Of a stretch of 64,000 bases of DNA, positions 1-11,978 are shown in pieces. Below the pieces are notes generated by a model that saw only the letters and a list, made by a program, of their open reading frames with translations, ran no database searches and was not told the origin of the DNA. How positions within the stretch are numbered: position 1 is the stretch's first letter; every line of letters starts with the position of its first letter. This DNA is from Isoetes taiwanensis (lineage: Eukaryota; Streptophyta; Lycopodiopsida; Isoetales; Isoetaceae): NCBI GenBank assembly GCA_021234155.1, contig JAJEKV010000016.1, positions 20,400,441-20,464,440 on the forward strand. The letters are read 5' to 3'. The position numbers were made by a program, and so were the translations under genes.

Positions 1-139
1 CATGATGTAAGGAAAGTTAAGCCAGTATACTGCCTGGATTATGATTCCTTTATTTAGGTTAAGGAGAAAAGCCCATAATTTGTCAAGCTTAACCCCACAT
101 TTTTGGACCTTGACAATGACAGCTGAATTTGATAAAGCA

Positions 140-662
140 TCAACTCTAGAATGAACAATCGGAAGATTGAGAGAAATACCACTGTAGAGTCTCATTTTCT
201 TTCTTGAAGATAAGGTGGTCTAGTTCTCTGCAGTCTGCCATCCAATTCTTCATCCGATCGCTACTCCGAGTGTCTTCTCGAAACTCCATAAGGACGGGGA
301 ATTTGAGTACTTGGGTTAAGGGGATGAAGAATGCCTCTGTGATCAGGATCAGCGGAGAGATTATGCCAGAAAGGGACTTCATGTGAAATTGGATCCATAT
401 CAGAGATAGTAGATGGCAAATTTGCAAAATTTCCAAAGAGGATAGTTTCTTTTGGCTTCTCTTGGAAGGAAATTAAGCTTTGGAGAACAGAGGCTCGCTC
501 TTGAGGGGGAATTTTAGCGAAGGAGTGAAGAAAGGCTAGATTTTTAGGGTTTTCCGAGAAATTATAGGCCATTGCAAAAAGCTCAGGTTGATACAACAAA
601 AGTACGCGGACGAAATTGAAAGACCGAAAGGGGGAAAGTGAGAAAACAGGGGAAAGAGACAA
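140..662 (-). pseudogene. Possible decayed coding remnant, family unknown
   Basis: Two overlapping minus-strand frames are open here (261-662 and 146-436). The upstream one gives a 133-residue peptide with ordinary composition (FAKIPPQERASVLQSLISF), and the sequence could continue in the other frame near position 300 (MKNWMADCRELDHLIF). That would fit one frameshifted coding stretch read right to left, in the same direction as the remnants at 746-2710. I recognise no family, and chance open frames are a real alternative. Confidence 0.2.
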
Positions 663-745
663 TTAGAAGATCGGATTGCCAATCCAAAAGCCATGTTTGT
701 TCGATTCATGGATTCTTGTGAGGGGAAACATTCAATTACTGTAAC

Positions 746-1066
746 TTAAGGGGAAGCTTCACTAATTGGAACTTGCTGGGAGTAGACTTCCACCGAAATC
801 TTGAAGTCATTCCATTGACAGTGCACTCTGAAAGTCCCTGCTGGAGCAACTGAACTCGCACCAATAAATTCTTCCAACCACGAATTGGTGATTTCGACCT
901 CAAATTCGACAGTGCTGGGAACAAAGGAATACTCTGATGTAAATAGTTCTTCAGGGAAGATCTGATGTATGACTAGTGAATTCCAGAGCTCAGAAGCCGT
1001 GCCTCTTAAGAATCCACAGGTAATTCTAGATCTGTCCCTTATAATTGTGAAAACATTTGTCTCCAT
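746..1066 (-). CDS. Hypothetical 106-residue ORF
   Basis: An open minus-strand frame starting METNVFTIIRDRSRITCG. The composition is mixed and protein-like, with several Trp residues and no low complexity. No membrane segment, signal peptide or known motif is visible. It lies on the same strand as the decayed coding stretch at 1330-2710 and may be its downstream continuation or a separate exon. No clear splice sites could be assigned. Confidence 0.25.
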   Translation of the reverse strand: METNVFTIIRDRSRITCGFLRGTASELWNSLVIHQIFPEELFTSEYSFVPSTVEFEVEITNSWLEEFIGASSVAPAGTFRVHCQWNDFKISVEVYSQQVPISEASP

Positions 1067-1329
1067 TGAAGGAAGAAACTTGGGCAGATATAAACTTCAT
1101 CAGTATGTCAAATCTGAGCTTGAAATGTAGCTATTGTGTAGGAGAAAAGTAATGTACCTACCCTTCTACACGGGCAGCAATCGATTTACAGGAATTTGGT
1201 TCCAAATCTATGCGAGCATGCAGTTTCTCACAAAAATTGGCAAGAAAGTGCATCTAACAGAAAGTGTGGGGAAAGGACAAAAACTCCAAGAAAGTTGGCG
1301 CTCCATCCTCCCGGTCATATCGTAACCAT

Positions 1330-2710
1330 CTATTCTCAACCCATTAGAACCATTTCTCGGCAGCCTTTTTCTCTGCGTCCGTCACCTCTACATCTTTCTT
1401 GTTATTTATGTTGCTCTTTGATTTAGCATGTGCAATTGCATTCTCAATTGTTCTATTCATGATGACATTGGATACCGTCTCATACTTCTCAAACTTGGTG
1501 AGTTCCATTTCATCCAATTTTATGCAAACTTCAATCTCACCATTGGTTTCTTCAGCTGTTAAGTCGTAATATTTGACAAGGAATTGTAAGAGACCAACTA
1601 GGCCAAGCTAAAGACTATTTCATTCATTCATCCCAATTATATCACAACAATCTTTGCCATTCTTATCCTTTATAGCTATGGCGGGTCCAGCACATCCAAC
1701 GTGATGCATCTCTCCTAATACGGCATACACCATCTTTGTCTTAGTAACCCTTGTATTCTCAACAGTTTGTGGACACGGAATAAATACTTTTTTTTTTTGT
1801 GCCCATTCTTTTCAATGCTTTGTGGAATGGCTTGAATAGAGAACAGTAACCAAGCCTGCTAATGCCTACATTGTCACAAACAGTCTGTACATCTGTCACT
1901 TCTAGCTTCTTGTATATCTCTTGTAGTACCATTTCCAATACCATCTTCTTTAGAGACGAGTTGTACGGCTGACAAATCATGTCCATTATCTCCTTGTTTA
2001 TTGCTAGGTTCTTCACTCCATAACCAAAATTGCTTCTAGTTTTGCCACATCTTGATTGGCCTTTGCTATTGTTCTAAGCATACCTTGTGGCCGTGATTCT
2101 GTGTCTGAATGCACCTGATCCAAGCTTCCGTTCCTCGATTGGTCGAAAGTTCTTCTTCCTCTCTCGTAAGCCAAGCGGCGACTTCTTAAAATTCCTTAAC
2201 CTATACTGAAGCCCAAAGTTTGTTTTTTCGAGCTCTTTGATCTTTTCCTGCAGCTGCCCTATTACCAATTTGACTTGTCCACTTCGTATCTCAGAGAGTT
2301 TTCTCCTCGAGGCCATCACTCATTTTCTTCATTACAGTGGAGTAATGAAGCAAGAGAAAAAAGAGCTGCTGGTTTAAGTTATAACTCTCTTGTGACAATT
2401 GGAAACAGCTCCTCTTAAGAAACTGTATTTGATTTCGAATGCCTTCATCGTCTCTTAATCTCTCACAATATCCAAGGAGGCCAGAGTTACCGTCATCACA
2501 AAATCGGACTAAACTTGATACGTCCCGAAATAACAGTTTCTTACCACTCAATGGATCCAATAGATATAAACTGCCATCCATCCAGATGTCGACACTTTTT
2601 GAGCCTGCAAGATGCAACATGTCGAGGTTTAAGTTCTTATTTTTTAGACCTCGCTTTTTGCGATTGAAGATTGGAGCATATTCACGAGTCAATTGGATTC
2701 TTATCCACAC
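1330..2710 (-). pseudogene. Decayed minus-strand coding sequence with a coiled-coil segment
   Basis: Read right to left, open pieces follow one another in changing frames. The first is 2710-2291 (MWIRIQLTREYAPIFNRK). The second is 2319-2074, with a Lys/Glu-rich stretch (QLQEKIKELEKTNFGLQYRL) that looks like a short coiled coil. The third is 2016-1759 (MKNLAINKEIMDMICQ ... ISRLGYCSLFKPFHKALKRMG). After a frame change come protein-like pieces such as VYAVLGEMHHVGCAGPA near 1700 and TDAEKKAAEKWF near 1350. Frameshifts and stops between pieces indicate a pseudogene. The arrangement resembles transposon-encoded proteins of non-flowering plants, but I cannot name the family. Confidence 0.4.
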
Positions 2711-3392
2711 ATCATTGGAGCTTCCATACTGCGTGGATCACATGACGTGAAATTGAGGTGTACAGTTTGTATGTCCTATACCAATTCGCGTCGTGTGAGC
2801 CGACTGTCCGTACAAATCATGTTTTTGAAATTTGCAAGGTGCATATGAAAATAAAAAATTCAATTCTCTTACAATCCCTACTTTTATACATTAAGCAAAT
2901 TCAAATTTCAAATTGTAGGGGGCAGGAAGCCTATATTGGGATGAACTAAAGATTTTGGTTTGTGAACTTATGATGCATCGCCTCGAAATGGAAGTGCGAT
3001 ATAAAGCTTGAATCTACACATTCAAATTTTGAATTGTGGAGGACAGGAAGCCTGTATGGGCATGGCCTCTAAATGAAAATGGCGCAAGATCAGAATAGGA
3101 GACGAGTGCACTTGGTATCTGACAAACCAAAACAGACACCATCATCACTGACCGGTATGCTTTGATGCAAGTGGTTTTTTAGAGCGCCATACGTTTTATC
3201 TATCTATCTATCTAAAAATCGACAGAATTAAAGACGGATAGTGCCATAAATGTGTGATCCCCCCATTCCGATGAAATATTCCAAGTAATTCTATAACCAT
3301 GGGAATGGTATGCTACAAGGCATGAAGAAAAAGAAGCGGAAATATGACGTGGAATGGTCGATAGGAGGCTGTTTTGAGATCCCAAATCCACC
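2711..3392. other. Non-coding spacer with a short duplicated segment
   Basis: No supported gene. A stretch of about 40 bases near 2899-2940 (ending GGGGCAGGAAGCCTATATTGG) recurs in diverged form at about 3021-3060 (GAGGACAGGAAGCCTGTATGG), so this is a local direct duplication. A four-unit TATC tract lies at about 3199-3215. Confidence 0.4.
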
Positions 3393-4300
3393 CTAATGAC
3401 ATCTGTAAGGACATCAATAATATCATCATGGAAAAAATCCTACCTAAGGCTCAGACTCAAGGGGAATGGACTGACTGGGTCTCCAGAAGTTATGCAACTA
3501 TGACGTCCCTTGCTTCATCTACGATGCTCCCATCGTATCAGAAGCCAGCGTTTATCCCTCTGGCAACCGAGTTGACAGAGGCTATCCACCTGACACCAAT
3601 CCCTTGGTAAAGAATCGATGGGGAAGAATGGACGTGTCATTCATTCCATCTCCCCTCGAGACCGTCCTAGCTGCGGAAGCGTAAGTAAACATCAGCACGT
3701 GACATCAAATACATATAACTCCACCTCGAAGGGTGGCTCACTATAACATACATCCGTAAGAACATCAATAATATCATCATGGAAGAAATCCTACCTAAGG
3801 CTCAGATTCAAGGGGAATGGACTGACGGCTTGAGTCTCCAGAAGTCATTGCAGACGGAATTCATGGCAACTGAATTGTGCTAGCGTAGGAACATGGCTGT
3901 TGGGTAGTCCTCTCCATTTGCCCTTCCTGTGCATACTTTGCAGAATAGGCTGATAAGTATTGGGACTTGACCGTAGCCTGTCGGGTGTATAACCAAGGGG
4001 GCTACTCCTGGGTTGTATCTCCCCAGTCCCGATGAGGCAGGAGGAGCTCACTCCCTCTAGAGGTATGCATGCCCATCACAAGCGGCTAGAGGGCCACTGT
4101 TTATCACACCACACTGTAGGATCGAGAGTGTCATGATAGGACAAGCAATATATATTCGGTCCTTTCGTGTTTCTTATCATTCGACGTTCTTCTCCCAGCA
4201 ATATAGTAGCATTGGTCAAACCCTCTCGCCCTGCCCTCCTTTTTTCCTCTAATTCGTGGATCATCGACCCAGGTGTCATCTATGTTAAGAAATTTTAACA
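3393..4300 (-). mobile_element. Solo/rearranged LTR of a gypsy-like element, plus a partial LTR copy
   Basis: 3501-4300 begins TGACGTCC and ends TTTTAACA (TG...CA), about 800 bp. On the reverse strand it matches the LTR piece at 16084-16609, which sits next to a primer-binding site and so fixes the orientation as minus here. The segment 3393-3495 is a second copy of an internal LTR part found again at about 3735-3845 (shared phrase ATCAATAATATCATCATGGA), so two LTR copies abut. No primer-binding site or internal region is present at the junction. The open frame 3374-3610 lies inside this LTR and is not counted as a gene. Confidence 0.6.
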
Positions 4301-4314
4301 ATGTCTCTTTTTAA

Positions 4315-4545
4315 GAAAGTTGTTATTTATATGCGCCTAGCACGCGTGATAAGTCCCTCCTTGTTATAGAGGTTTTTGTCGCGTGGCATGCATGAACAGC
4401 CCATTTAGAGGTTTTTTCTTTTCAATTTCTTTCAAGTTCCTTTCAAAGTTATATATTTTTGCATGGCACGCATGACTAGCCCCTCCTTGTTATAGAGGTT
4501 TATTGTAGCATGGAACGCATGACCAGCCCCTGTGGAGGTTTTTCA
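4315..4545 (+). repeat. Degenerate minisatellite
   Basis: About four diverged units carry the phrases GGCATGCATGA / GGCACGCATGA, then CAGCCCCTCCTTGTTATAGAGG, then a T-rich run. They lie directly to the right of the LTR. No coding potential is seen. Confidence 0.5.
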
Positions 4546-4657
4546 AAGTTTTTCTGTTCGGTTGATATTTCTTATTTTATGTGGTTTTTGTTGCCATCGG
4601 CATTCATGATAGGACGCATGCGAATAGCTTGACAAGAGTTCACATCATCCATACGTT

Positions 4658-5107
4658 GTGCTTATTAACAAACTTACGGATGCTTGCATTTATATTTTCA
4701 AGATTAGAAAAATCAAGAGACATATATATTCCCTCTTCGCTCAATATCGGTCATTTGCTTTCCCCCGTGGGCGCTCCAAGCAATACCTCGAGAACATTGA
4801 CGACCGTTTCTCATTAGGATTTTCCTCGAAACCCCGAAAAGGCCATGTTTTTTATCCCGATGAGAAGCTATCGCCACTTTTCTCACCTCTGCCTAGCCCG
4901 ATATTATTGTCATTTCTCATTATATGGGGTAGTTCAATATTGTACCTATGGTCGGCTACCCCACTCATTTCAAAAATTATAAACCCAATGTATACTGTTG
5001 TTGTGATGAATGAAGAGCCTATCTATCTTCGGCTGGTGTTTTGGTGTGTGTATATCGCGAGTCCTCATCACGAGAATACTTGGATAGTGCATAACAAACT
5101 CCACTAG
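4658..5107 (+). CDS. Hypothetical 149-residue ORF with one hydrophobic segment
   Basis: An open frame starting MLINKLTDACIYIFKIRK. A basic N-terminal half is followed by a hydrophobic stretch (SPILLSFLIIWGSSILYLWS) at about residues 80-100 that could span a membrane. No homologue is recognised, and no plant promoter or splice signals were convincing. A chance frame in AT-rich DNA is possible. Confidence 0.2.
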   Translation: MLINKLTDACIYIFKIRKIKRHIYSLFAQYRSFAFPRGRSKQYLENIDDRFSLGFSSKPRKGHVFYPDEKLSPLFSPLPSPILLSFLIIWGSSILYLWSATPLISKIINPMYTVVVMNEEPIYLRLVFWCVYIASPHHENTWIVHNKLH

Positions 5108-7755
5108 AAAATAGACACTCACTATGCACAAGGCTAGCAACGAATTTTTGAATCAGTACAAATATACATGGGTCAATCCGTATCTTTTGAGGTGCTAATG
5201 GTATAATATGAACAGGATAAATACATTTTAGTAGTCAAATGAGTCTAGAGCCAACCTAGATTCTATTACATTCTATAAGCTCCTCTACACAAACAGAAGA
5301 TCTAAAGAGGTCATTTTCTTGAAATATTTCACCCTAGTGACCTTCAGGCGCCTGTCATCTGCTTAGTTGTAAGTTTTAGTTTGTTTAAATACCTTGGATG
5401 TTGATCTTCTATGCAGGACTATTGGATGTTTTAGTTTGGTTAAATACTAATACTCTTCTGCTACAGAGGTGAAGAATTGAACAGTTAGGTTATGATCTGC
5501 AAAAGGGACTTCTCTTATGAACAAAAGCATTGTCAGCTTCACAATTGTAGAAATTTTGCAATTTAGACCTAGACATAAATCATGTCACAAGCTTTGATAT
5601 TAGAATTAATTTGATAGCATTCAGCAAGGGTTCAACGAAGACTGGGCTTTGTTTTCAAGGACAGTAAGAGTTACTTACGTTTGTAAGGTGTATGGTCTCA
5701 TGTTTTACTTAATGTATCCGAAAGTGCTGTAAAAATCTTCTTGTCCTTAATAAACTAGTTTGAAAGTGTATTCTATCATCGAATATGAGGCTTAGCTTTC
5801 ATCTTAACCTAAATGATCAATTTTTTATGAGAACAGAACATTGTCATATGCTTGTTATAAGCTCATGTACATTGTCCAACCCTACCATGTGTCAGTTATG
5901 AACTTTGAATTGTGCATCTGAAAGAAGATTATTATGTTAATATGCACAACAAAGTTCTTATACAAACTGGATATAAGTTTTGAAGAGTAAATTCTACACA
6001 AACACTAGCTATTCGAAGTAACGACATTATGAGCTCAAGTCTTGCTTTTTTTGGATAAAGATTCCCGGTTTCTCACATCTTAATGTATGGTAGTCCTTAA
6101 GGGATTCTTTTTAGGAAAACGTAGAAGGGGCAGTCTTCATAAGGGTGGATCGTCTTTGCACCATTAATATGAGGACCTTGTACTGATATCTACAAACAGA
6201 GATCAAGCCTCGATACATGGGATCTGCACTTTCCATGAGCATATAAAAACAGCCTTGAGAGAAACAGTCGTCAAAAGTCACTGTCATAATCGCTGTTGTT
6301 GTTCTTGAGAAGAAGGAAGCGCAGTGTGTAGCAACCAATGAAAGAAAAGCAAAGAAAGAAGGAATGCATGTACTTACTTTTTAAAAGTTGTATACTTGGC
6401 TATTTATTTTAGGTGCAAGACATTAAAGAAGAAGGCGGGCATTTAAAACATCAAACGTACGCCTATTAAAAAATCAAAAGATATACCTATTAAAAAAGAC
6501 CACGTGTTACAATTTAAAAATTAGTTAGCCCTTTTCTGTAGGACAATCAATACAGCCAAGAGCAAGAAGAAAATATTGCATAGAGCAAGAAGAAAATTGA
6601 TACGGCCGCACATTCTTCTAAGTTCTTGATTCTAGATTTTTACAATTGATTCTGCATCTTGAATTTACAAGTGATTCTGCATCTTGAAGCTAGCTCTTGC
6701 ACCTACAATCTGCGAAAAGATAACAAAATGTAGCTAGCATAGCAAGAATCACAGATGAATCTGATTTTTTTTTATTGCTTTGGAGCCGATCTGAAATTCA
6801 AACTAGCCCTGTTATTACTAACTTCAAATCCGACCCAGTTGGCCTTCAGATCCCGTCAAGTCTCTGCACAATCATCTCTTCCATCATCGACTACCATCTA
6901 TCTGCCTGCTAAATCCTTCCTCCTGCTTCGTCTTCAAAGAGAGATTTATAGAGCTTTGGTGCTATAATATGCATAATTTCTTTGATAAATCCCTGCCTCT
7001 GGCATTTTTTTCCAAGTATCCCTACATTCATGTGAGGAGTTCACGTCATGTGGAGGTTACCTTCATCTAAAGTTTGGTGGAAACAACATGGTCATGAGAG
7101 GACGTCAACTACCTATGTATTTGATGGCAAGTAAAGGGAGATTGCAGTGTTGTAAGGATGACAAGTAGGAAATAAAGGAATGGGGGCCAATTTGATGCAA
7201 AGCTACAGTTAACATGGCATGTTATTGGAGTTCCACGGATAAAGGATTTAGGTATGGTAGGTAGAACATAACTTGAGTTCCAAACTCAATGAAGGAACAT
7301 AAGGTATGGTAGGTAGAACATAAGGTAGGTAAAATGGATAAATCTTCAATTTCAGACTCAGATTGAACTAGAAGTTGTGAGGCATATGATGCCATTTAAT
7401 ATGAGGGTGGCTAATGGCTGTTAAAGTAGTACTTGATGTGAGGCATATGTTGTCTGTGGAGGATGACAGGTCATTCTCAAATTGAAGAGTCAAAATATGT
7501 TAGGAAGTACACTTGGGGCCAAGGCAATGTTATGATCCAAATAAATGCAAAGAAAAAAAAGAGACAATGTAAAGATGCATGCATGCATTCATGAACTCTA
7601 TTCTCACGTTTATGAAGCAAGCTCAACAAATGTGTGGAGACATTCACAATGCTACAAAGTACAAACCATTGTGGGGTCCTAAATTCATAACTATAACCCA
7701 CCTATGCTGAGTTTTGAATTTGTTTTTTTTCTTTTCTCCCTTTTGTTTTTCCCCC
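5108..7755. other. Intergenic spacer, no gene recognised
   Basis: AT-rich DNA with short open frames on both strands (for example 6111-6338 minus and 6755-6967 plus) that show no recognisable motif. Short direct repeats occur near 6630-6690 (TGATTCTGCATCTTGAA twice) and 7250-7330 (GGTATGGTAGGTAGAACATAA twice). A CT-rich tract at about 7720-7775 containing TTATTTAAATT lies just upstream of the reductase gene and may be part of its core promoter. Confidence 0.4.
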
Positions 7756-7839
7756 TTATTTAAATTCCTTTCTAAGATCCACATTGCTCGGTGGATTCTT
7801 TTCTTCGCCGCTTCTTCTCCATCCTATGGTCCGGCGCCC

Positions 7840-9108
7840 ATGGCTATGGCTACTCCAGGTCCCCTTGAAATTGTAAAAGAGTTTTTGAAGGAAAATTCTG
7901 TGGCTTTCCCTGTCACTATTGCTCTGTTTTGGATCATTCAACCCTATTCCAGGCTTGTTTCTACGATCGCTCTTTTCTTTTTGTTGGTTCTGTTTAAGGA
8001 ATCGGCAAATATTTCAAGAGCTATATATGCTACATTTTTTAGGGTTCCTAAAATTCTTACGGAGTATGGTGAGTGGGCTCTCGTCACAGGAGCCACAGAT
8101 GGAATTGGGAAAGCGTTCTGTTTTCAATTTGCGCAGAGGCACCTAAATCTTATACTAGTTGGCCGCTCAGAGAGCAAATTACAGGAGATTGCTAAAGAAA
8201 TCAAGACCAAATATTCAGTTCAGTGTCGGTATGTAATTGTAGACTTTGCACAGGAAGATCTGGAGGTAGTCATAGCTCGCATTAAGGATAATATATCAGA
8301 CTTGGAAGTAGGGATTCTTGTGAATAATGCGGGACTGTCATATCCTTATGCTCGATTCTTCAACGAAGTGGATGACAACCTGATTAGGGACCTGATTCGT
8401 CTGAATGTGGAAGCGGTAACAAAAATGGTGCAGTTAATACTTCCTCAAATGGTAAAGAGAAGAAAAGGGTGCATAGTCAATATGGGATCTGGAGCTGCAT
8501 CTATTCTATGTTCCGATCCACTTTACTCTCTTTATGCTGGCACAAAAGCGTGAGCATTTATGACTATTCTCTTATCTGTTTAGGTTTGTAGGCATTACAT
8601 CATAAAATTCTGTAGCTGCACAATTTATCATATCCAATAAGGGCATAGATCTGAAATGTTTTTCTTGTATGGTTTTAATATAACAGGTTTGTTGATCAGT
8701 TCTCAAGGTCATTGCACGTGGAATACAAACATATGGGAATTGATGTCCAGTGCCAGGTAAATTCCTTACTTATTGTGTACGCATATGCAGACATGGAAAA
8801 AAAATATATATGATGCCATGGTTATGGATATGCAGGTACCATTATATGTTGCTACGAAAATGACCAAAGTGAGGAAGCCATCTCTGGCATGTCCTTCTGC
8901 AGATACTTATGCAAAATATGCTATGAGATATATTGGTTATGAAGCAAGGGTTACTCCATATACTCTGCACAATGTGCTATGGTGGCTTGCCAAATTTTTC
9001 AATGAAGACACTGTTGAGACCTACAGGCTGAGAATTAGCCTCAACATAAGGAAGAGGGCTCTCATGAAAGAAGCCCAGAAGAAAGAAGCCCAGCAAAAAG
9101 CAGATTGA
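7840..9108 (+). CDS. KCR1: Very-long-chain 3-oxoacyl-CoA reductase (KCR), three exons
   Basis: ER-membrane ketoreductase that uses NADPH to reduce 3-oxoacyl-CoA in very-long-chain fatty-acid elongation. This is inferred from clear similarity to plant KCR proteins. Exons are 7840-8549, 8687-8756 and 8836-9108, with GT-AG introns; phases join correctly to give 350 residues. An N-terminal hydrophobic segment spans about residues 20-50. Short-chain dehydrogenase motifs are the cofactor loop TGATDGIG (83-90), NNAG (162-165), the GSGAAS region holding the active serine (about 217) and YAGTK (Tyr232, Lys236). Exon 3 carries the conserved VPLYVATKM. ATG 7840 is chosen over the in-frame ATG at 7714 because it has a good context (gcccATGGC) and gives a normal family start. 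The protein is slightly longer than typical plant KCR (about 318 residues). The C-terminus is Lys-rich. No disabling mutation is visible. Confidence 0.93.
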
Positions 9109-11978
9109 TTCAAGTTTATTTTTCATCCCTCTTTGCAAAATTTCTCTGGCAGGTTGTGTTGGAAAAATTCTATGGCTATTTGTGCTTATATCTGGCAAGT
9201 TGTATTGGTAGCATCCTCTGTGCTCCAGAGTCCAGCTAGTATTCTGAGGTTATTTTAATAGAATCCTCTGTGCTTCAGTTAGTATTCTGGCAGGTTTTAT
9301 TGGTAGATCCAGTGCAATTTGAGCATTATTGCTGCAATTTATCGAGCCTGTGTCTGTTTTCTTAATGTTTACAAAATGAAGTAATGAAGTTTGCTTCTAA
9401 GCATTTATGTCTCTGGTGAACGTGAATGTTGGGTGTTTTTGTTCCGACCAGCTGGCCTCACTTAATGTGCTGTACTCTGAAATAGGTCAAACATCATATC
9501 TTGGAGGTTTCAGCATGTAAAAGGTCGCTTTTTTGTACTAAAATGCATGCTTATGACTAACAATCAATATGGAAAAATGTAAAATGTAAAAGCTCCCCTT
9601 ACAGCATCAATATGAAATAATATGAAATAATACGTGTCCATCTGAACCTATATATAATTGAGTTTCATATTTTTCTTCCTGTTTCTCCAATCCGGCCTAC
9701 CTTGTGTGGCGGTCGCCTTCATCCCTGCAGCCTATTCCTGTTTTAAAGCATCAAATAGTTTGTTTTAGCTTCTGGCTTTATTCTAGAGACGTCTTCCTCT
9801 ATTTGAGTTCCTGGTAATCAAGCTTCTGCTCGCCTAGAGGCGAGCTTTTCCTGGCCGGATACAGATCTGAAGGAAGGGCTTCCATGTTTTTCCACAATGC
9901 CAGCTCAACTTCGGACTGCCTAAAATTGAATAAAACTATTTTGTTGCCCTTTCGTTTATAACACATGCTAAAGTGTCAGTAACAATCGTCGAATTGGTAA
10001 ATGTATGGCATATATAATCAATATTCCAACAACTGAAACACAAAGAACAATTACCCATGACTCAAATGGGTTTACCCTGAACACAAAAGACAACTACCCA
10101 GGAACTTGGTCTTGACATTCTGTACCATTGCTTTACCAAGAGTGAAAGTCCTCTTAGCAAGGGTATAATGTGGGCCAATTTGAGACAAAATTGTAAATCA
10201 ACCTTCCACATAAGAAGCTTGGACTTTGTGCACATTGCTTGAGGGTATTTCAAGGCATATATTGTCATCCATAAAATGATTTTGAGGGTTTTAAATTAGT
10301 TACTACCTAGAGTTAGTATTTACATAATCAAATCCATGATTAGGTTCAAGATAAATGCAATGTGCAGTAAATGTAGATCATCAAGAAAATCAGACTTAAA
10401 TAATGTTGTTTTTTTATATTTCTTGGTTTAAAGCTTGGGGATGAATATAAGTATTGATGAGAATATAAGTGTATTGATGTGCTAATATCTTGGTGTCTTG
10501 GTGTTTTAATTGTAGAAGAGGATTTCGTTTGCAAATTGATACAAAGAAGGTGAATAAGACACCAAAATCAAGTTCGTTCTTTTGCAATGTACTTCTATTG
10601 ATTAAGAGTCAAAATTTATTGTGGTGTGTTTATAAATTAGACTAGAAATGGGTGCCTGGTGATGCCGGGCATTAGTCATGGATGTGTGGAATAGGTAGAT
10701 GTAATGGAAGTCATAGGTGAAATATATAGTTGTAGATTTCTCATGTCTGTAGATGCGATGGAGCATGAAGATGTTATAGGTATTTTGCATGTTGAAGTAA
10801 TCAAAGAATGAATATTCTAGTGAAGGATAAAAATTGACCTTGCGTTTAAATAGGAACAAAATATTAAAGAAAATGCCTTGTCAAAATACCAATTTTTAGT
10901 TAAAACAATGTTTACAAAGCTATTCAAATTTAGTTGTCAAAATGCCAGCTTTTCATACCATATATAAAGCAGTAACATTTCTGTTCTTAAAAAATAGGAA
11001 GTATTTTTTCTGGGCTGAGGACAGACGTGGGGCCGACACGTATACTTATATTGCGTTTCTAAATTCAAGAAAAGAGAAAAAACCCGGGGATGCCGCGTTC
11101 TTCCCCAAGCAAGCAATCAGAGCTGCTCCAATTAGGGCGAAGTTCGGCCCCGCCATAGCCAAGCGGGCTCGCCCTTATTGCTCAAACCTCGAACCCGTGA
11201 GGTGCCAAAATGCAAAATGTCTTCCCCGTGGTGGGCTTCACCGGGGTGGGGTTCGAAGTTTTATTGGCGATTCTTCGCCCGGCTTCTTCTCATAATGATT
11301 CTTTACGCTTGATTCTTCAATGGCAATGGTCAAGGGAGCGATCTTTGGCCATGAATCTCTAAGGGTCTTAGTCGAGGTCTGAGTAATGAAAGGTGCATTT
11401 TGCCCCTTTTGCATGATTCCAGCTTTTGCATGTCCGAGCTATAGCAAAGATTATATCCTTCTGGCTGGATCAGCGAGCCGCTTGGATTCTTCGTGATTTT
11501 GGTCGAATGGCGGATTTGCAGAGTTTAGAAGCTGGTCAGGGGCGTAAAATCTGCGGGAACAAAGCAAAGAAATGGCTATGGGAGCGGGTACAATGGCGGA
11601 TGGGGTCGATCGTTTTAGGTTGTGGATCCAGTTCTTTGTAATTATTCTACCCGGATTGTTGGTTGCTCGCCCATTCTTTTTGGGAACGAAAGGGTTGTCC
11701 TTAATGTTAGTGCTTCGAGCTGAAAATTCCTTTCACTCATATTTGATTTTGGTTTGAATTGAGAGAGCATTCAATATACCTCATTCTTTAGTTTGCATCT
11801 ATAGAGCCGATGTCAGTAAAGAGAATTTCATTATCATTTGTATTCTTTGTACATGCACAAGGCCTAGTTTACTAGATGCAAAAATCGCCATTAGATAGCG
11901 GATTTGGTCGTGGGAGAGCAGGTTGTTATGCGGCGACATCCAATGCCAAGGAAAGGTGGAGGTGCATGCATATAAGTA
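9109..11978. other. Reductase 3' region and spacer, no gene recognised
   Basis: The first 250 bases are the likely 3' UTR of the reductase. They contain three diverged repeats of a phrase like CTGGCAAGTTGTATTGGTAG with TCCTCTGTGCT. From about 10940 the DNA becomes more GC-rich (frame 10942-11295, no motif) and may be the 5' flank of the WDR20-like pseudogene. No RNA gene is seen. Confidence 0.4.

Noticed and set aside
4658-5107. Organellar DNA insertion encoding a membrane protein
   Set aside because: I could not match the frame to any mitochondrial or plastid gene, and flanks are ordinary nuclear repeats.
9826-9847. Rho-independent terminator (GCTCGCC-TAGA-GGCGAGC then T-run)
   Set aside because: The hairpin is real, but bacterial terminators have no meaning in this nuclear plant DNA; probably chance or a short inverted repeat.
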